This document shows, piece after piece, positions 1 to 8,067 of a DNA stretch of 16,674 nt; position 1 is the first letter of the stretch; each line of letters begins with the position of its first letter. Origin of the DNA: DATARH01 sp050181375 (lineage in GTDB: Bacteria > Pseudomonadota > Alphaproteobacteria > ATCC43930 > CGMCC-115725); the NCBI GenBank assembly GCA_050181375.1, contig JBFXDF010000070.1:1-16674 (forward strand). The letters run 5' to 3'. A program made the position numbers and the translations under genes. Below the pieces are notes generated by a model. The model was given only the letters and a program-made list of their open reading frames with translations, had not been told where the DNA came from and did not search any database.

Positions 1-352
1 CGGCGCGTCTCTTGCCCGCATCGGGCGCGCCGAGAGTTCGATACCCGACCGCCGTCTTGACCCCCGTGACCGCGCGGTAGACGTTGACCATGCCGGCCGC
101 GACCCCGAGAAAAAACATCACGATCGTCAGCCACGGCGATGTGCCCGCCCAGCGATCGATCAACCAGCCCAACCCCGTGGCGACGACGATCGCGACCACC
201 AGCTCGACCCCGATACGCAGTCCCGCAGCCATTCCCTGCTGCAGATCCGCGTTACCGGGGCCGGTGCCAGGCTCGACGCGATCTCTGGCGCGCGCCTGCC
301 TCAGGCGCTCGTCAAGACGCGCCAATCGGTCCGGCGGCTCGCTTTCGCTCAT
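1..352 (-). CDS. atpI: AtpI/AtpZ-family F0F1 ATP synthase accessory protein (partial, C-terminus beyond window)
   Basis: The minus-strand frame opens at ATG 352 and stays open to the window edge (117 codons seen). The first 40 residues are charged and cytosolic-looking, with a run of Arg and Glu. Two hydrophobic segments follow, at about residues 47-66 and 73-95, joined by a short Asp-Arg-Trp-Ala-Gly loop; this two-helix hairpin is typical of AtpI/AtpZ. These are small inner-membrane proteins encoded ahead of the F0 genes and thought to help c-ring assembly or Mg handling. The family and the smc-atpI order seen in alphaproteobacteria suggest that atpB/E/F lie to the left, outside the window. 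The gene follows smc in the same direction after 140 bases that hold their own promoter. No good Shine-Dalgarno precedes the ATG. The missing C-terminus leaves full length unknown. Confidence 0.85.
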   Translation of the reverse strand, partial: MSESEPPDRLARLDERLRQARARDRVEPGTGPGNADLQQGMAAGLRIGVELVVAIVVATGLGWLIDRWAGTSPWLTIVMFFLGVAAGMVNVYRAVTGVKTAVGYRTLGAPDAGKRRA

Positions 353-405
353 ATGGGGGAGCGCAACACCGTTCGCTTCCAGCCATCACGGCCGAAACGC
401 GCCGC

Positions 406-434
406 ACCATAATCGGAGGCCGTTTGCGTGTCAA
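406..434 (-). promoter_or_regulatory. sigma-70-type promoter for atpI
   Basis: Read on the minus strand, a perfect TTGACA (429-434) is followed by a 17-base spacer and TATGGT (406-411). This is a near-consensus housekeeping promoter placed 54 bases upstream of the atpI ATG and downstream of the smc stop. It would let the ATP synthase genes be transcribed independently of smc. Seen directly in the sequence; activity is inferred. Confidence 0.7.
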
Positions 435-443
435 TCAAACGGC
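419..443. repeat. 8-bp perfect inverted repeat over the atpI -35 box
   Basis: GCCGTTTG (419-426) and CAAACGGC (436-443) are perfect inverted arms around a 9-base centre. The -35 hexamer of the atpI promoter (429-434) lies inside the centre. It could be an operator for a dimeric regulator. It is a poor terminator for smc, because no T-tract follows on the minus strand. Confidence 0.5.
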
Positions 444-492
444 TTCTTCTATTGACTCCGATATTTGGTGTCTTTTCAACGGAATAGACGGA

Positions 493-3400
493 TCAGGCGC
501 TTTGCCGCAGCGCGGCGGCGCGCGCCAGATCGACCGAAACAAGCTGCGAGACGCCGCGCTCGGCCATCGTGACCCCGAACAGCCGGTCCATATGCGCCAT
601 CGTCACGCGATGATGCGTGATGACCAGAAACCGCGTCCCGGTCCTTTCCGCGATCTCGGCGACAAGCCGGCAGAACCCGTCGACATTGGCGTCGTCGAGC
701 GGGGCATCGACCTCGTCGAGCACGCAGACCGGTGCCGGATGGGTCAGAAACATCGCGAAGATCAGCGCGATCGCGGTCAGCGCCTGCTCGCCGCCCGACA
801 GCAGCGACAGCGACGCGAGGCGCTTGCCGGGCGGGCTCGCAAGTATCTCGAGGCCGGCGTCGAGCGGGTCCTCGCCGCCGGCCCAGGCGAGTTCGGCCCG
901 TCCGCCGTCGAACAGCCGCGCGAAAAGGCGGCCGAAATGGTCGTTCAGCGCGTCGAATGCGGCAAGGAGGCGCCGGCGTCCCTCCCGATCGAGCGCCGCG
1001 ATGGCGCGGCGCAGCTGCCCGATCGCGGCGGTCAGATCGGCGCGCTCGCGTTCGATGCCGTCGAGCTTCACCGCGATCTCGGCCGCCTCCCGCGCCGCCA
1101 GCAGATTGACCGGACCCATTGCGTCGCGCTCGCGCACGAGCCGGTCGAGCCGGGCGGCGAGAGCGCTCTGGCTTTGCTCCCCCTGCCGCGGCTCGGCGCT
1201 CGGCGCGACAAGCGTATCGAGCTCGTCCGGGCCGACGCCGAGGCGCTCGCCAATTTCATCGACGAATTTGCCGAGCGCCGTGGCGGCGGCCTCGTGCCGC
1301 GCCCGCAGCCCGGCCCTGCCTTCGCGTGCCGTGGCGAACCGCGCCTCGGCCCGGCGCGCCGCCTCCGCCGCGTGTCGAAGCTTCGTTTCGGCGGCCGTAA
1401 GCGCCGCGTCGGCCGCATCTTTCTCCGCGGCGGCCACGGCGGCGCTCGCCTCCAGCGCCTCGCGTTGAGCGGCCATCGCCGAGGGACGCGCGGCCAGGGC
1501 TTCCGCCTCCGCCGCCGCCGCTTCGTGTCGTTCGACGAGAATCGCCTGCTGCGCCGCGGCATCGTCGCGCCGCCTGCGCCAGGATTCCGCTTCGCCGGCG
1601 ATCGCCGCGAGCCGATGCCGGCCGGCCTCGGCCGCGCGCAACAGGCGATCGAGCGCGGCGCGAGCCTCGGCATCGCGGCGGCGCGCCTCGCCGGCTTCGG
1701 CGCGGGCTCGGTCGAGCGCCGCGCGGGAGGACATCGGGTCCGGCAGCAGCGCCAGCGCGCCCTCGACTTCGCCAATCTGCGTTTCCAGCTCGGCGAGGTC
1801 GGCGGCAAGCTTCTCGATCGCCGCGACGGCGGCGGCCAGTTTCGCCTCGGTCGCCATGGCGCGGCGCGCCAGCTCGGTTTCCGCCTGGCGGGCCCGCGCC
1901 GACCGTTCCTCGGCGGCCCGCGACTGTCCAGCGGCGGCGCGCTCGGACGCGGCGGCGGTCTCATGCTCGGCGCGGCGCCGCGCGGCCGCGGCGGCGGCGT
2001 GTTGCGCCAGGCGCTTCGCCTCGGCGATCTCGCCGGCCAGCTGTTCGAGCCGGTTGCGCTGGCGCAGCTGCTCGGCGGCGGTGCTCGACCCGCCGCCGAT
2101 CCGGACAAAGCCGTCCCACCGCCACAGCCGCCCGTCCCGGTCGACCAGGCGCTGCCCCGGACGAAGCAGCGGCTGCAATCGCCAGCCGTCGGCCGCGCTC
2201 TCGACCCAGCCGGCATGCGCGAGGCGCCGCGCCAGCGCCGGCGGTGCCACAACCGTATCCGTGAACGGATGCGCGCCGCCCGGCAGCGGTTGCGGGTCGA
2301 GCGGCGCCAGCGCGATCCACCCCGCGCCCGCGACCTTCTCGGCGGCCGCCCCCGGTCCCTGCGTCAGCGGGGCGGAAAGCTCGCCGTCGAACAATGCGGA
2401 GACCGCCGTCTCGAACCCGGCGCCCACGCGGAGCTGCGAAATCATCGCCGGCCCGCTCGTCCGAGACGAACCGTCCTGGGCCAGAATCCGGCGCAGCGCG
2501 GTGGCCTCCGCTTCGAGCGGGGCGAGCACGCGGTCCGCGTCGCGCGCCCGTTCGAGCGCGATTGTCGCGCGATGCTGCGCCGCCGCCAGGGTCTCGGCCG
2601 CCGCCGCGAGGGCGTTGCGTGCGTGCTCCGAGTCGGCGGCGGCCTGCGCCGCGGCCGCGCCGGCCGACGCAACGGCTTCGCGAAAAACCATTGCGTCGAG
2701 CAAGGCTTCGCGCTGCCTTTCGCTGTCGGCGAGCCGGGCCGCGAGCCGCGCCCGGCGATCGCGCAGGTCGCGGCGCTGCCGGTCGAGCGCGGCGCGGCGC
2801 GCCGCGTGGCCGGCGGCGGTTTCGATCGCCCGCTGCAATCCGCTCTCGGCAGACGCCAATTCGCGCGCGGCCGTCTCGGCTCGCGCCGCTGCTTCCCGGC
2901 ATTCGCTGTCCGTCCCGGCATCGGCGCGGTCGAGAGCGTGGTGCTCCTCGGCCAGCTTTGCCAAGGCGGCCTCGGCGTCGGCGGAACGCGCGGTCTCGCG
3001 GGCCCGGTCGGCGGCGATCTGCGCGACGCGCCGCTCGGCCTCGGCCCGCGCCGCTGTTACGCGGGCAAGCTCCTGATCGAGTGCTTCCCGTGCATGCCGC
3101 AGGCGTAGCAGCTCCGCGACCGCCGCGGATTGGCGCAGGCGCAGCGCCGGCAGCTCCGCTTCGGCTTCCGCCCGCGCCCGCTCGCAGGCGAGCGCGTCCT
3201 CGCCGGCCGTCGCCAGGTCGCGTTCGGCGTCCCGCAATTCGGCCGCGAGCCGCTCGGCCTCGGCGACGGCGTGGCGCCACCCGACCTGCAGCAGCGACAC
3301 CTCGGCCTCGCGTATCTGTTCGCCGAGCCGGCGATAGCGCTGCGCTTGCCGGGCCTGCTTCTTCAGCGACTCGCAATGCTCGGCGAGCGTCGCGGTCACG

Positions 3401-3969
3401 TCGTCGAGCCGCGCCAGATTGTCCTCGGCGCCGCGCAGCTTCGCCTCGGCCTCGTGGCGCCGGGCATAAAGGCCGGCGGTGCCCGCCGCCTCGTCGAGCA
3501 AGCCGCGCCGTTCCCTAGGCGTTGCCGCGACCAGCGCGCCGATCCGCCCCTGTCCGACCAGCGCGCCGGAATGCGCTCCGGACGCGGCATCGGCGAACAG
3601 CAGCTGCACATCACGGGCCCGCGCCTCACGACCGTTGATCCGGTACGTCGAGCCGGCGCCGCGCACGATGCGCCGCGCAACCTCCAGCGTGGCGGTTTTC
3701 GCGCCGGTCGCGGTACTCACCGTCAAGGTGACTTCGGCAAGATTGCGCGCCGGCCGGCCGCCGGAGCCGCCAAAAATGACGTCGTCCATCTCGCCGCCGC
3801 GCAGCCGCTTGGCCGAGGCTTCGCCCATCACCCAGCGCAGCGCCTCGACAAGGTTGGACTTGCCGCAGCCGTTCGGTCCGACGATGCCGGTCAGCCCCGG
3901 TGCGATCGCCAGCTCAGTCTGATCGACAAACGATTTGAAACCGGCGACGCGGAGGCGCTCTACCTGCAT
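493..3969 (-). CDS. smc: chromosome segregation protein SMC
   Basis: The 1158-residue protein has the full bacterial SMC architecture and usual length. The N-terminal ATPase half has Walker A GPNGCGKS (residues 31-38) and a Q-loop near Gln140. An Ala/Arg/Glu-rich coiled coil spans about 165-500, followed by a globular hinge at about 505-625 and the returning coiled coil. The C-terminal ATPase half has the ABC signature LSGGEQ (about 1057-1062) and Walker B VCVLDE (about 1081-1086), then the D-loop and an ITHH switch. SMC dimers with ScpA/ScpB compact and help segregate the nucleoid. The start ATG 3969 lies 39 bases after the dsbA-like stop with no strong Shine-Dalgarno, suggesting translation from an operon transcript. 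The strong Ala/Arg bias of the arms opens very long antisense frames, which are not genes. Confidence 0.97.
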   Translation of the reverse strand: MQVERLRVAGFKSFVDQTELAIAPGLTGIVGPNGCGKSNLVEALRWVMGEASAKRLRGGEMDDVIFGGSGGRPARNLAEVTLTVSTATGAKTATLEVARRIVRGAGSTYRINGREARARDVQLLFADAASGAHSGALVGQGRIGALVAATPRERRGLLDEAAGTAGLYARRHEAEAKLRGAEDNLARLDDVTATLAEHCESLKKQARQAQRYRRLGEQIREAEVSLLQVGWRHAVAEAERLAAELRDAERDLATAGEDALACERARAEAEAELPALRLRQSAAVAELLRLRHAREALDQELARVTAARAEAERRVAQIAADRARETARSADAEAALAKLAEEHHALDRADAGTDSECREAAARAETAARELASAESGLQRAIETAAGHAARRAALDRQRRDLRDRRARLAARLADSERQREALLDAMVFREAVASAGAAAAQAAADSEHARNALAAAAETLAAAQHRATIALERARDADRVLAPLEAEATALRRILAQDGSSRTSGPAMISQLRVGAGFETAVSALFDGELSAPLTQGPGAAAEKVAGAGWIALAPLDPQPLPGGAHPFTDTVVAPPALARRLAHAGWVESAADGWRLQPLLRPGQRLVDRDGRLWRWDGFVRIGGGSSTAAEQLRQRNRLEQLAGEIAEAKRLAQHAAAAAARRRAEHETAAASERAAAGQSRAAEERSARARQAETELARRAMATEAKLAAAVAAIEKLAADLAELETQIGEVEGALALLPDPMSSRAALDRARAEAGEARRRDAEARAALDRLLRAAEAGRHRLAAIAGEAESWRRRRDDAAAQQAILVERHEAAAAEAEALAARPSAMAAQREALEASAAVAAAEKDAADAALTAAETKLRHAAEAARRAEARFATAREGRAGLRARHEAAATALGKFVDEIGERLGVGPDELDTLVAPSAEPRQGEQSQSALAARLDRLVRERDAMGPVNLLAAREAAEIAVKLDGIERERADLTAAIGQLRRAIAALDREGRRRLLAAFDALNDHFGRLFARLFDGGRAELAWAGGEDPLDAGLEILASPPGKRLASLSLLSGGEQALTAIALIFAMFLTHPAPVCVLDEVDAPLDDANVDGFCRLVAEIAERTGTRFLVITHHRVTMAHMDRLFGVTMAERGVSQLVSVDLARAAALRQSA

Positions 3970-4008
3970 CGCCGGGCGGACATCAGGTTCGCGTCGGCTC
4001 TGGGGCGG

Positions 4009-4635
4009 TCAGGACTTGGCAAGACCCGACAGCAGCTCGTCCATCGCCTCCGCCGTTGGCGGGCCCTCGAACTTCTTGCCGTTGACGAAAAGCGTCGGGG
4101 TCGCGTTGACGTCGAGCTGCGTCGCGGCGGTCAGCCGGCTTTGCACGATCTCGTCCTCGAGCGCCTTGTTCGCGAGGCAGGCATCGAAATCCTTGCCGCT
4201 GACCCCGGCCAGCCGGGCCGTCCGTTCCAGCGCCGGACGCCAATCCTGCACCGCCCATTTCTCCTGCGTTTTGAACAGCGTCTCGATCATCGGGTAATAG
4301 CGGTCGGGCGGCAGGCAGCGCGCCACCATCTCGGCCCGCAGCGCTACCTGATCGAGCGGAAACGGGCGCATCACCAGCTTGGCCTTGCCGGTGTCGATCC
4401 ATTTCTTTTTCAGCTCCGGCAGCACCTCAACGGCGAAATGGGCGCAATGCGGGCATGTCATCGAGGCGTATTCGACAATCGTGATCGGCGCGTCGGGCTG
4501 GCCGAGGACGCGGTCCCGCGGCGTCACCTGCAACAGGGCGGCGGGGCTGGCCGGGGCTTGCGGCGCTTGCGCACCGGCCGAAAACGGGGCGAGGAGCGCT
4601 ATCACGAATAACAGGGCGAACCGGATATCCCGCAT
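4009..4635 (-). CDS. DsbA-family periplasmic thiol:disulfide oxidoreductase
   Basis: I chose ATG 4635 (208 aa) over longer frames because it begins a classical signal peptide: Met-Arg, then a hydrophobic core at about 6-20 and likely cleavage near residues 22-24. The frame upstream of it is Arg-rich and has no domain. The mature protein has a thioredoxin fold of the DsbA/Thioredoxin_4 type: active site Cys61-Pro62-His63-Cys64 in a TCPHC context and the cis-Pro loop TP at 179-180 (NATPTLF). CPHC is the oxidising DsbA-like motif, so the protein probably makes or shuffles disulfides in exported proteins. It sits between dciA and smc on the same strand, an arrangement I know from alphaproteobacteria with no obvious functional link. 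A GGGAAG about 6 bases ahead of the ATG can serve as ribosome binding site. Whether it is the main oxidase or a specialised paralogue cannot be seen. Confidence 0.9.
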   Translation of the reverse strand: MRDIRFALLFVIALLAPFSAGAQAPQAPASPAALLQVTPRDRVLGQPDAPITIVEYASMTCPHCAHFAVEVLPELKKKWIDTGKAKLVMRPFPLDQVALRAEMVARCLPPDRYYPMIETLFKTQEKWAVQDWRPALERTARLAGVSGKDFDACLANKALEDEIVQSRLTAATQLDVNATPTLFVNGKKFEGPPTAEAMDELLSGLAKS

Positions 4636-4726
4636 TGCAATCTTCCCAGCACCAGATATTGAGTTAGCCGTTTGACAAAGCCCCGGCAACCGCCGCCGTC
4701 GAAGACAGGCGGCCGCCCGGCCGGAG

Positions 4727-5266
4727 CTAGCCGCCCGGCCGCGAAACACGCCAAACCAGCTCTCCGAGACCGGTCAGCGCGGCGCGCAGTTCCGGATCGT
4801 CAACACCGGACAGCCGCGAATCGGGCATTTCCGTTTCGTTACTCGTCGGCGGCTCGGCATGCATACGCGATTTTGCGGCCAGGGACGCCGCGCCTGCCAG
4901 AGGCAGGCTGCCCTGGACAAGGATCAGCCGCGCCACGACGGTGCGCCCGAAAAAGAGATTGATGCGGTCGATCACCAGCGGCGCGCGGTGCTGCAGGTCG
5001 GGGGCGAACCCGGGGATGACGAGAAGTTTCAGCGCGCCGTCGCGGCCCAGCTTTACGGGCCAGGTTCGCGCCGCCAACTCGGCGCCGGCGATCGCGCTCC
5101 ATTCCGCCTTGAGCCGCGCCGGCACACTCCCGCCGCGCCGTGCGACGATCGGAGCCGCGACGCGCGCGCTGGCCTCGCCGATCGGGCGCAGCCCGGGCCG
5201 GCGCTCGCGGTAACCGCCGCGAGCGGCTACGTTCCCGGTCTTGCGATTCCTGTCTCGAGCGTCCAT
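4727..5266 (-). CDS. dciA: DUF721 / DciA-like helicase-loading protein
   Basis: This is a 179-residue basic protein. Residues about 28-125 fit the DUF721 (DciA) domain: an Arg-rich N-terminal helix region, a conserved-looking LKAEWSAIAG stretch at 52-61, an alternating hydrophobic strand LKLLVIPG at 79-86, and a QHRAPLVIDRIN helix at 92-103. The C-terminal third is acidic and linker-like. DciA proteins are thought to help the replicative helicase DnaB load or function in bacteria lacking DnaC. The start at ATG 5266 is the last Met before the domain; longer frames run antisense through mutY. Its ATG overlaps that of mutY by two bases, and no Shine-Dalgarno is visible. It leads the dciA-dsbA-smc series, with 91 bases before the dsbA-like gene that show no other feature. 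Confidence 0.8.
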   Translation of the reverse strand: MDARDRNRKTGNVAARGGYRERRPGLRPIGEASARVAAPIVARRGGSVPARLKAEWSAIAGAELAARTWPVKLGRDGALKLLVIPGFAPDLQHRAPLVIDRINLFFGRTVVARLILVQGSLPLAGAASLAAKSRMHAEPPTSNETEMPDSRLSGVDDPELRAALTGLGELVWRVSRPGG

Positions 5267-6338
5267 GCCCGCGATCCAACGAAGCGCCCCGCTGCCTCCG
5301 CACCGCCCCGATCCGGCGGCGCTGCTCGCCTGGTACGACCGACACCGCCGCGACCTGCCGTGGCGCGCCGCGCCTGGCCGGCTTGCCGATCCATACCACG
5401 TCTGGCTCAGCGAAATCATGCTGCAGCAAACGACGGTCGCGACGGTCGGCCCGTATTTTGACCGATTCGTGGCGCGGTTTCCCGACATCGGCGCGCTGGC
5501 CGCCGCCCCGCTCGACGCGGTGCTGCACGCCTGGCAGGGGCTCGGCTACTACGCCCGCGCCCGCAACCTGCATGCCTGCGCTCGCGAGGTCGTCGGCGCG
5601 CATGCCGGCAGTTTCCCCGACGACCCGGCGCGGCTGCGCGCGCTGCCCGGCATCGGCGATTACACGGCGGCGGCGATCGCCGCGATCGCCTTCGGTCGGC
5701 CGGTCGCGGCGGTGGACGGCAATGTCGAGCGGGTCGTCGCGCGGCTGTTCGCCGAGCGTGCGCCGTTGCCGCTCGCGAAAAAGCGCCTGCGCGGCCTCGC
5801 CGCCTCGCTGGTCCCGGAGAAACGGGCCGGCGATTTCGCACAGGCGATGATGGATCTGGGCGCGACGATCTGTGCGCCGCGCCGCCCGCGCTGCGTGCTG
5901 TGTCCGTGGCGCGCCGATTGCGCCGCCGCCCGGCTCGGGATTACCGAAGACCTGCCGGCGCAGCAAGAGAAACCGGAGCGGCCGACGCGGTACGGCATCG
6001 CGTTCTGGCTGACCCGCCCGGACGGGGCCGTGCTGCTGCGCCGCCGCCCGGAACGGGGGCTGCTCGGCGGCATGATCGAATTGCCCTCGACCGTGTGGCG
6101 CGAGACGCCGTGGGACGAGGCGGAGGCCATCGCCGCCGCGCCGGCGAACGCCGGATGGCGCGCCCTGCCCGGAACCGTGCGCCACGGCTTCACCCATTTC
6201 CGGCTCGACCTCGCGATGGTCGCGGCGACAACCGCCGACCCGCCCGCCGGCATCTGGGCGAGACCCTCCGAATTCAGGGACCACGCCTTCCCGACCCTGA
6301 CGAGAAAACTGGTCCGGCACGCGATATCGGCGTTGTAA
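5265..6338 (+). CDS. mutY: A/G-specific adenine glycosylase MutY
   Basis: The 357-residue protein removes adenine mispaired with 8-oxoguanine. The catalytic domain carries Glu50 in LSEIMLQQTTV, the helix-hairpin-helix LPGIGDYTAAA (127-137) and catalytic Asp151 in VDGNVERV. A 4Fe-4S loop has Cys203-X6-Cys210-X2-Cys213-X5-Cys219, the correct spacing. The C-terminal NUDIX-like domain (about 240-357) has GFTHF at 308-312, corresponding to the FSH-type loop that senses 8-oxoguanine. I chose ATG 5265; an in-frame TTG at 5241 would add eight residues. Neither has a clear Shine-Dalgarno, so the exact start is less sure than the identity. It is transcribed divergently from dciA and converges with the hydrolase gene after only 12 bases, leaving no room for a separate terminator. 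Confidence 0.95.
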   Translation: MPAIQRSAPLPPHRPDPAALLAWYDRHRRDLPWRAAPGRLADPYHVWLSEIMLQQTTVATVGPYFDRFVARFPDIGALAAAPLDAVLHAWQGLGYYARARNLHACAREVVGAHAGSFPDDPARLRALPGIGDYTAAAIAAIAFGRPVAAVDGNVERVVARLFAERAPLPLAKKRLRGLAASLVPEKRAGDFAQAMMDLGATICAPRRPRCVLCPWRADCAAARLGITEDLPAQQEKPERPTRYGIAFWLTRPDGAVLLRRRPERGLLGGMIELPSTVWRETPWDEAEAIAAAPANAGWRALPGTVRHGFTHFRLDLAMVAATTADPPAGIWARPSEFRDHAFPTLTRKLVRHAISAL

Positions 6339-6350
6339 GCCCGTACGCGT

Positions 6351-7049
6351 TCAGCCCGCGAGCAGCAGCCGGGTCAGCTCCTCGGGCATGCTGAGCATCG
6401 GGTAGTGTCCGGTATCGAGCTCGGCCCATTTGGCGCCGAGCTTCTCGGCGGTGCGGCGCTGATGCGCCTCTCCGGGGTTCTGCGCCTGGCGGCACCATAC
6501 GACCAGCGTGCCCGGCCATTGCTGCTGCCAGAACGAATCGAGCTTGACCGGCTCGGTGTAGATGCCGATCGGGTGCTGCGTATAGCGCTCCAGCGCCTGC
6601 GCGCGAGCGCCCGGTTCGAGATCGGCGAACAGCCGGTTGGCGGCGTCCTCACGCGACGGCCCGGCGGTCAGCCCGTCGCCGCTCGGGGTCGAGGTCGAGC
6701 GGGTGACGATGTCGCGGATCTTCTCGCCGGGGAGCAGCGCCAGCGCGTCGACAAAAGCGAGGCGCTTGATGCGGTCGCGCATCAGTTCGGCGACGCGGCA
6801 CACGACCATGCCGCCCGAGCTGGTGCCGACCAGTACCACGTCGCGCAGATCCTCGTAGAACAGCAGCTGGGCCACCTCGTCGGCCTGGGTCTCGGTCGTG
6901 ATCCCCGGCCGCACCGCGCTTTTGCGTTCGGCGCAGCCGTCGAGGCTCGGTGCGTAGACCTCATGGCCGGCGGCGCGCAGCCGGTTCGCCACATCCTTCC
7001 AGATCCACCCGCCCTGGTAGGAGCCGTGCACAAGTACGTAGGTCGTCAT
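6351..7049 (-). CDS. alpha/beta-fold hydrolase, small esterase-like
   Basis: The 232-residue protein starts directly with the first strand and oxyanion region (YVLVHGSYQGGW, 4-15). The nucleophile elbow GTSSG has Ser77 (residues 75-79) and the catalytic His is His215 in DTGHYPM near the C-terminus. The short cap and the overall pattern resemble the plant methylesterase/hydroxynitrile-lyase-like branch (AB_hydrolase_6), usually esterases of small molecules; the substrate cannot be read. A good Shine-Dalgarno, AGGAG (7056-7060), lies six bases ahead of ATG 7049. It follows the SDR gene on the same strand after 85 bases containing GC-rich hairpins but no T-tract, so co-transcription with the SDR is likely. 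There is no signal peptide, so it is probably cytoplasmic. Confidence 0.85.
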   Translation of the reverse strand: MTTYVLVHGSYQGGWIWKDVANRLRAAGHEVYAPSLDGCAERKSAVRPGITTETQADEVAQLLFYEDLRDVVLVGTSSGGMVVCRVAELMRDRIKRLAFVDALALLPGEKIRDIVTRSTSTPSGDGLTAGPSREDAANRLFADLEPGARAQALERYTQHPIGIYTEPVKLDSFWQQQWPGTLVVWCRQAQNPGEAHQRRTAEKLGAKWAELDTGHYPMLSMPEELTRLLLAG

Positions 7050-7134
7050 GTCGTTCTCCTGGAGCGTGGGCGTCCCGCCCGCATGCGGCCGGGATGGCCG
7101 CGGTCCGTTGATATAATTCTGGTGATTTCTGGGG

Positions 7135-7899
7135 TCAGTTGCCGCCGGTTACGTCGATCGTGACGCCGGTGACAAAGGCGGCGTCGTCCGACGCGAGAAA
7201 ACAGATCACCTTGGCCTGGTCGGCGGCCTCGGCGATGCGGCGCAGCGGGGTGCGCTCGATCTCGGCCTGCTGGTCTTCCGGGCTCTGCTGCTCCCAGCGC
7301 GGCCGGATGCGCTCGGTCAAGGTGCGGCTCGGCGCGATCGCGTTGATTGTGATCCCGTAGGGTCCGAGTTCGAACGCAAGCTTGCGGGTGAAGGCAATGA
7401 TGCCGCCCTTCGCCGCGGCATAGGCGCTGCTGCTCGAGATGCTGAGACCGCGCCCGGCGATCGAGGCCAGGTTGACGATCGCGCCGCGCCGCCGCTCTTT
7501 CATCGCCGGCACCACGGCATGGGTGAACAGGAACGTGCCGGACAGGTTGAAGTCGAGCAGCTTTTGCCAATCGGCGAAGCTCAGCTCCTCGACCGGCGCG
7601 CTCGACTTCGGAATGATCGTGCTGCCGCCGACCGCGTTGACGAGGATGTCGATCGCGCCGAACTCCCGCACGACCGAGGTGACCGTCGCGTTGACATCGG
7701 CTTCGTCGAGCGCGTTGCAAAGGCGGCGATGCGCCCTCCCGCCTGCCTCGCGCAACTCGGCCACGGTGCGATCGAGCCGCTCCTCGTTGATATCGACCGC
7801 GACGACGATCGCGCCCTCGCGCGCCATGATGTCGGCGGTAGCCCGGCCGATGCCGCTGGCCGCCGCGGTGATCAACGCGACCTTGTCCTGAAAGCGCAT
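7135..7899 (-). CDS. SDR-family NAD(P)-dependent oxidoreductase
   Basis: This is a classical 254-residue short-chain dehydrogenase. The cofactor loop reads TAAASGIG (11-18), in which the usual first glycine of TGxxxGIG is Ala12. Asp36 ends the second beta strand (VAVDIN), which favours NAD(H) over NADP(H). The structural NAVGG lies at 88-92, and the catalytic set is Asn118, Ser146, Tyr160 and Lys164 (YAAAK). The C-terminus ends in the family's VTGVTIDVTGGN. The substrate is unknown; 3-oxoacyl or sugar/alcohol substrates are common in this group. GGGGGAA precedes ATG 7899. It lies 168 bases downstream of the anti-sigma gene and upstream of the hydrolase, all on the minus strand, so it may belong to the same transcription unit, though the leader holds an inverted repeat that could uncouple them. 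Confidence 0.93.
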   Translation of the reverse strand: MRFQDKVALITAAASGIGRATADIMAREGAIVVAVDINEERLDRTVAELREAGGRAHRRLCNALDEADVNATVTSVVREFGAIDILVNAVGGSTIIPKSSAPVEELSFADWQKLLDFNLSGTFLFTHAVVPAMKERRRGAIVNLASIAGRGLSISSSSAYAAAKGGIIAFTRKLAFELGPYGITINAIAPSRTLTERIRPRWEQQSPEDQQAEIERTPLRRIAEAADQAKVICFLASDDAAFVTGVTIDVTGGN

Positions 7900-7931
7900 C
7901 CGTTTCCCCCTTTTGCGCGGCTCCGGCCCGG

Positions 7932-7970
7932 CGCGCCTCGGCCCTCATCTCGTTCGGCGCGAGAGGCGCG
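7932..7970 (-). repeat. inverted repeat in the SDR leader, possible attenuator or terminator
   Basis: CGCGCCTC (7932-7939) and GAGGCGCG (7963-7970) can pair around a 23-base loop. A second stem, TCTCG (7948-7952) with CGAGA (7960-7964), overlaps the right arm, so the two are partly exclusive. No T-tract follows, so simple intrinsic termination is not well supported. The remaining 7900-8067 shows no convincing promoter or gene. Confidence 0.35.
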
Positions 7971-8067
7971 GCGGCAAGACGAGCACGAGGAGATTGAGGA
8001 TGCAACTCGCGATTTGCCGGGGCAGCGGATCGCGCCGTGATCGTGTGTCCTCGCGGGGAATGCCCGA

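Noticed and set aside
139..3108. Plus-strand open frame of 989 codons opposite smc
   Set aside because: It is a by-product of the GC-rich Ala/Arg/Glu codons of the SMC coiled coil. The translation is Arg/Gly-rich with no domain, and smc on the other strand has all its catalytic motifs.
3130..4611. Plus-strand open frame of 493 codons across smc and the dsbA-like gene
   Set aside because: Spans two clearly real minus-strand genes and their spacer; Arg/His-rich composition with no recognisable fold.
4636..4749. Longer start for the dsbA-like gene at 4749
   Set aside because: Would put 38 Arg-rich residues ahead of a well-formed signal peptide and overlap the end of dciA.
4839..6320. Minus-strand open frame of 493 codons opposite mutY and into dciA
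   Set aside because: Antisense to the intact mutY motifs; Arg/Gly-rich shadow of GC-biased codons.
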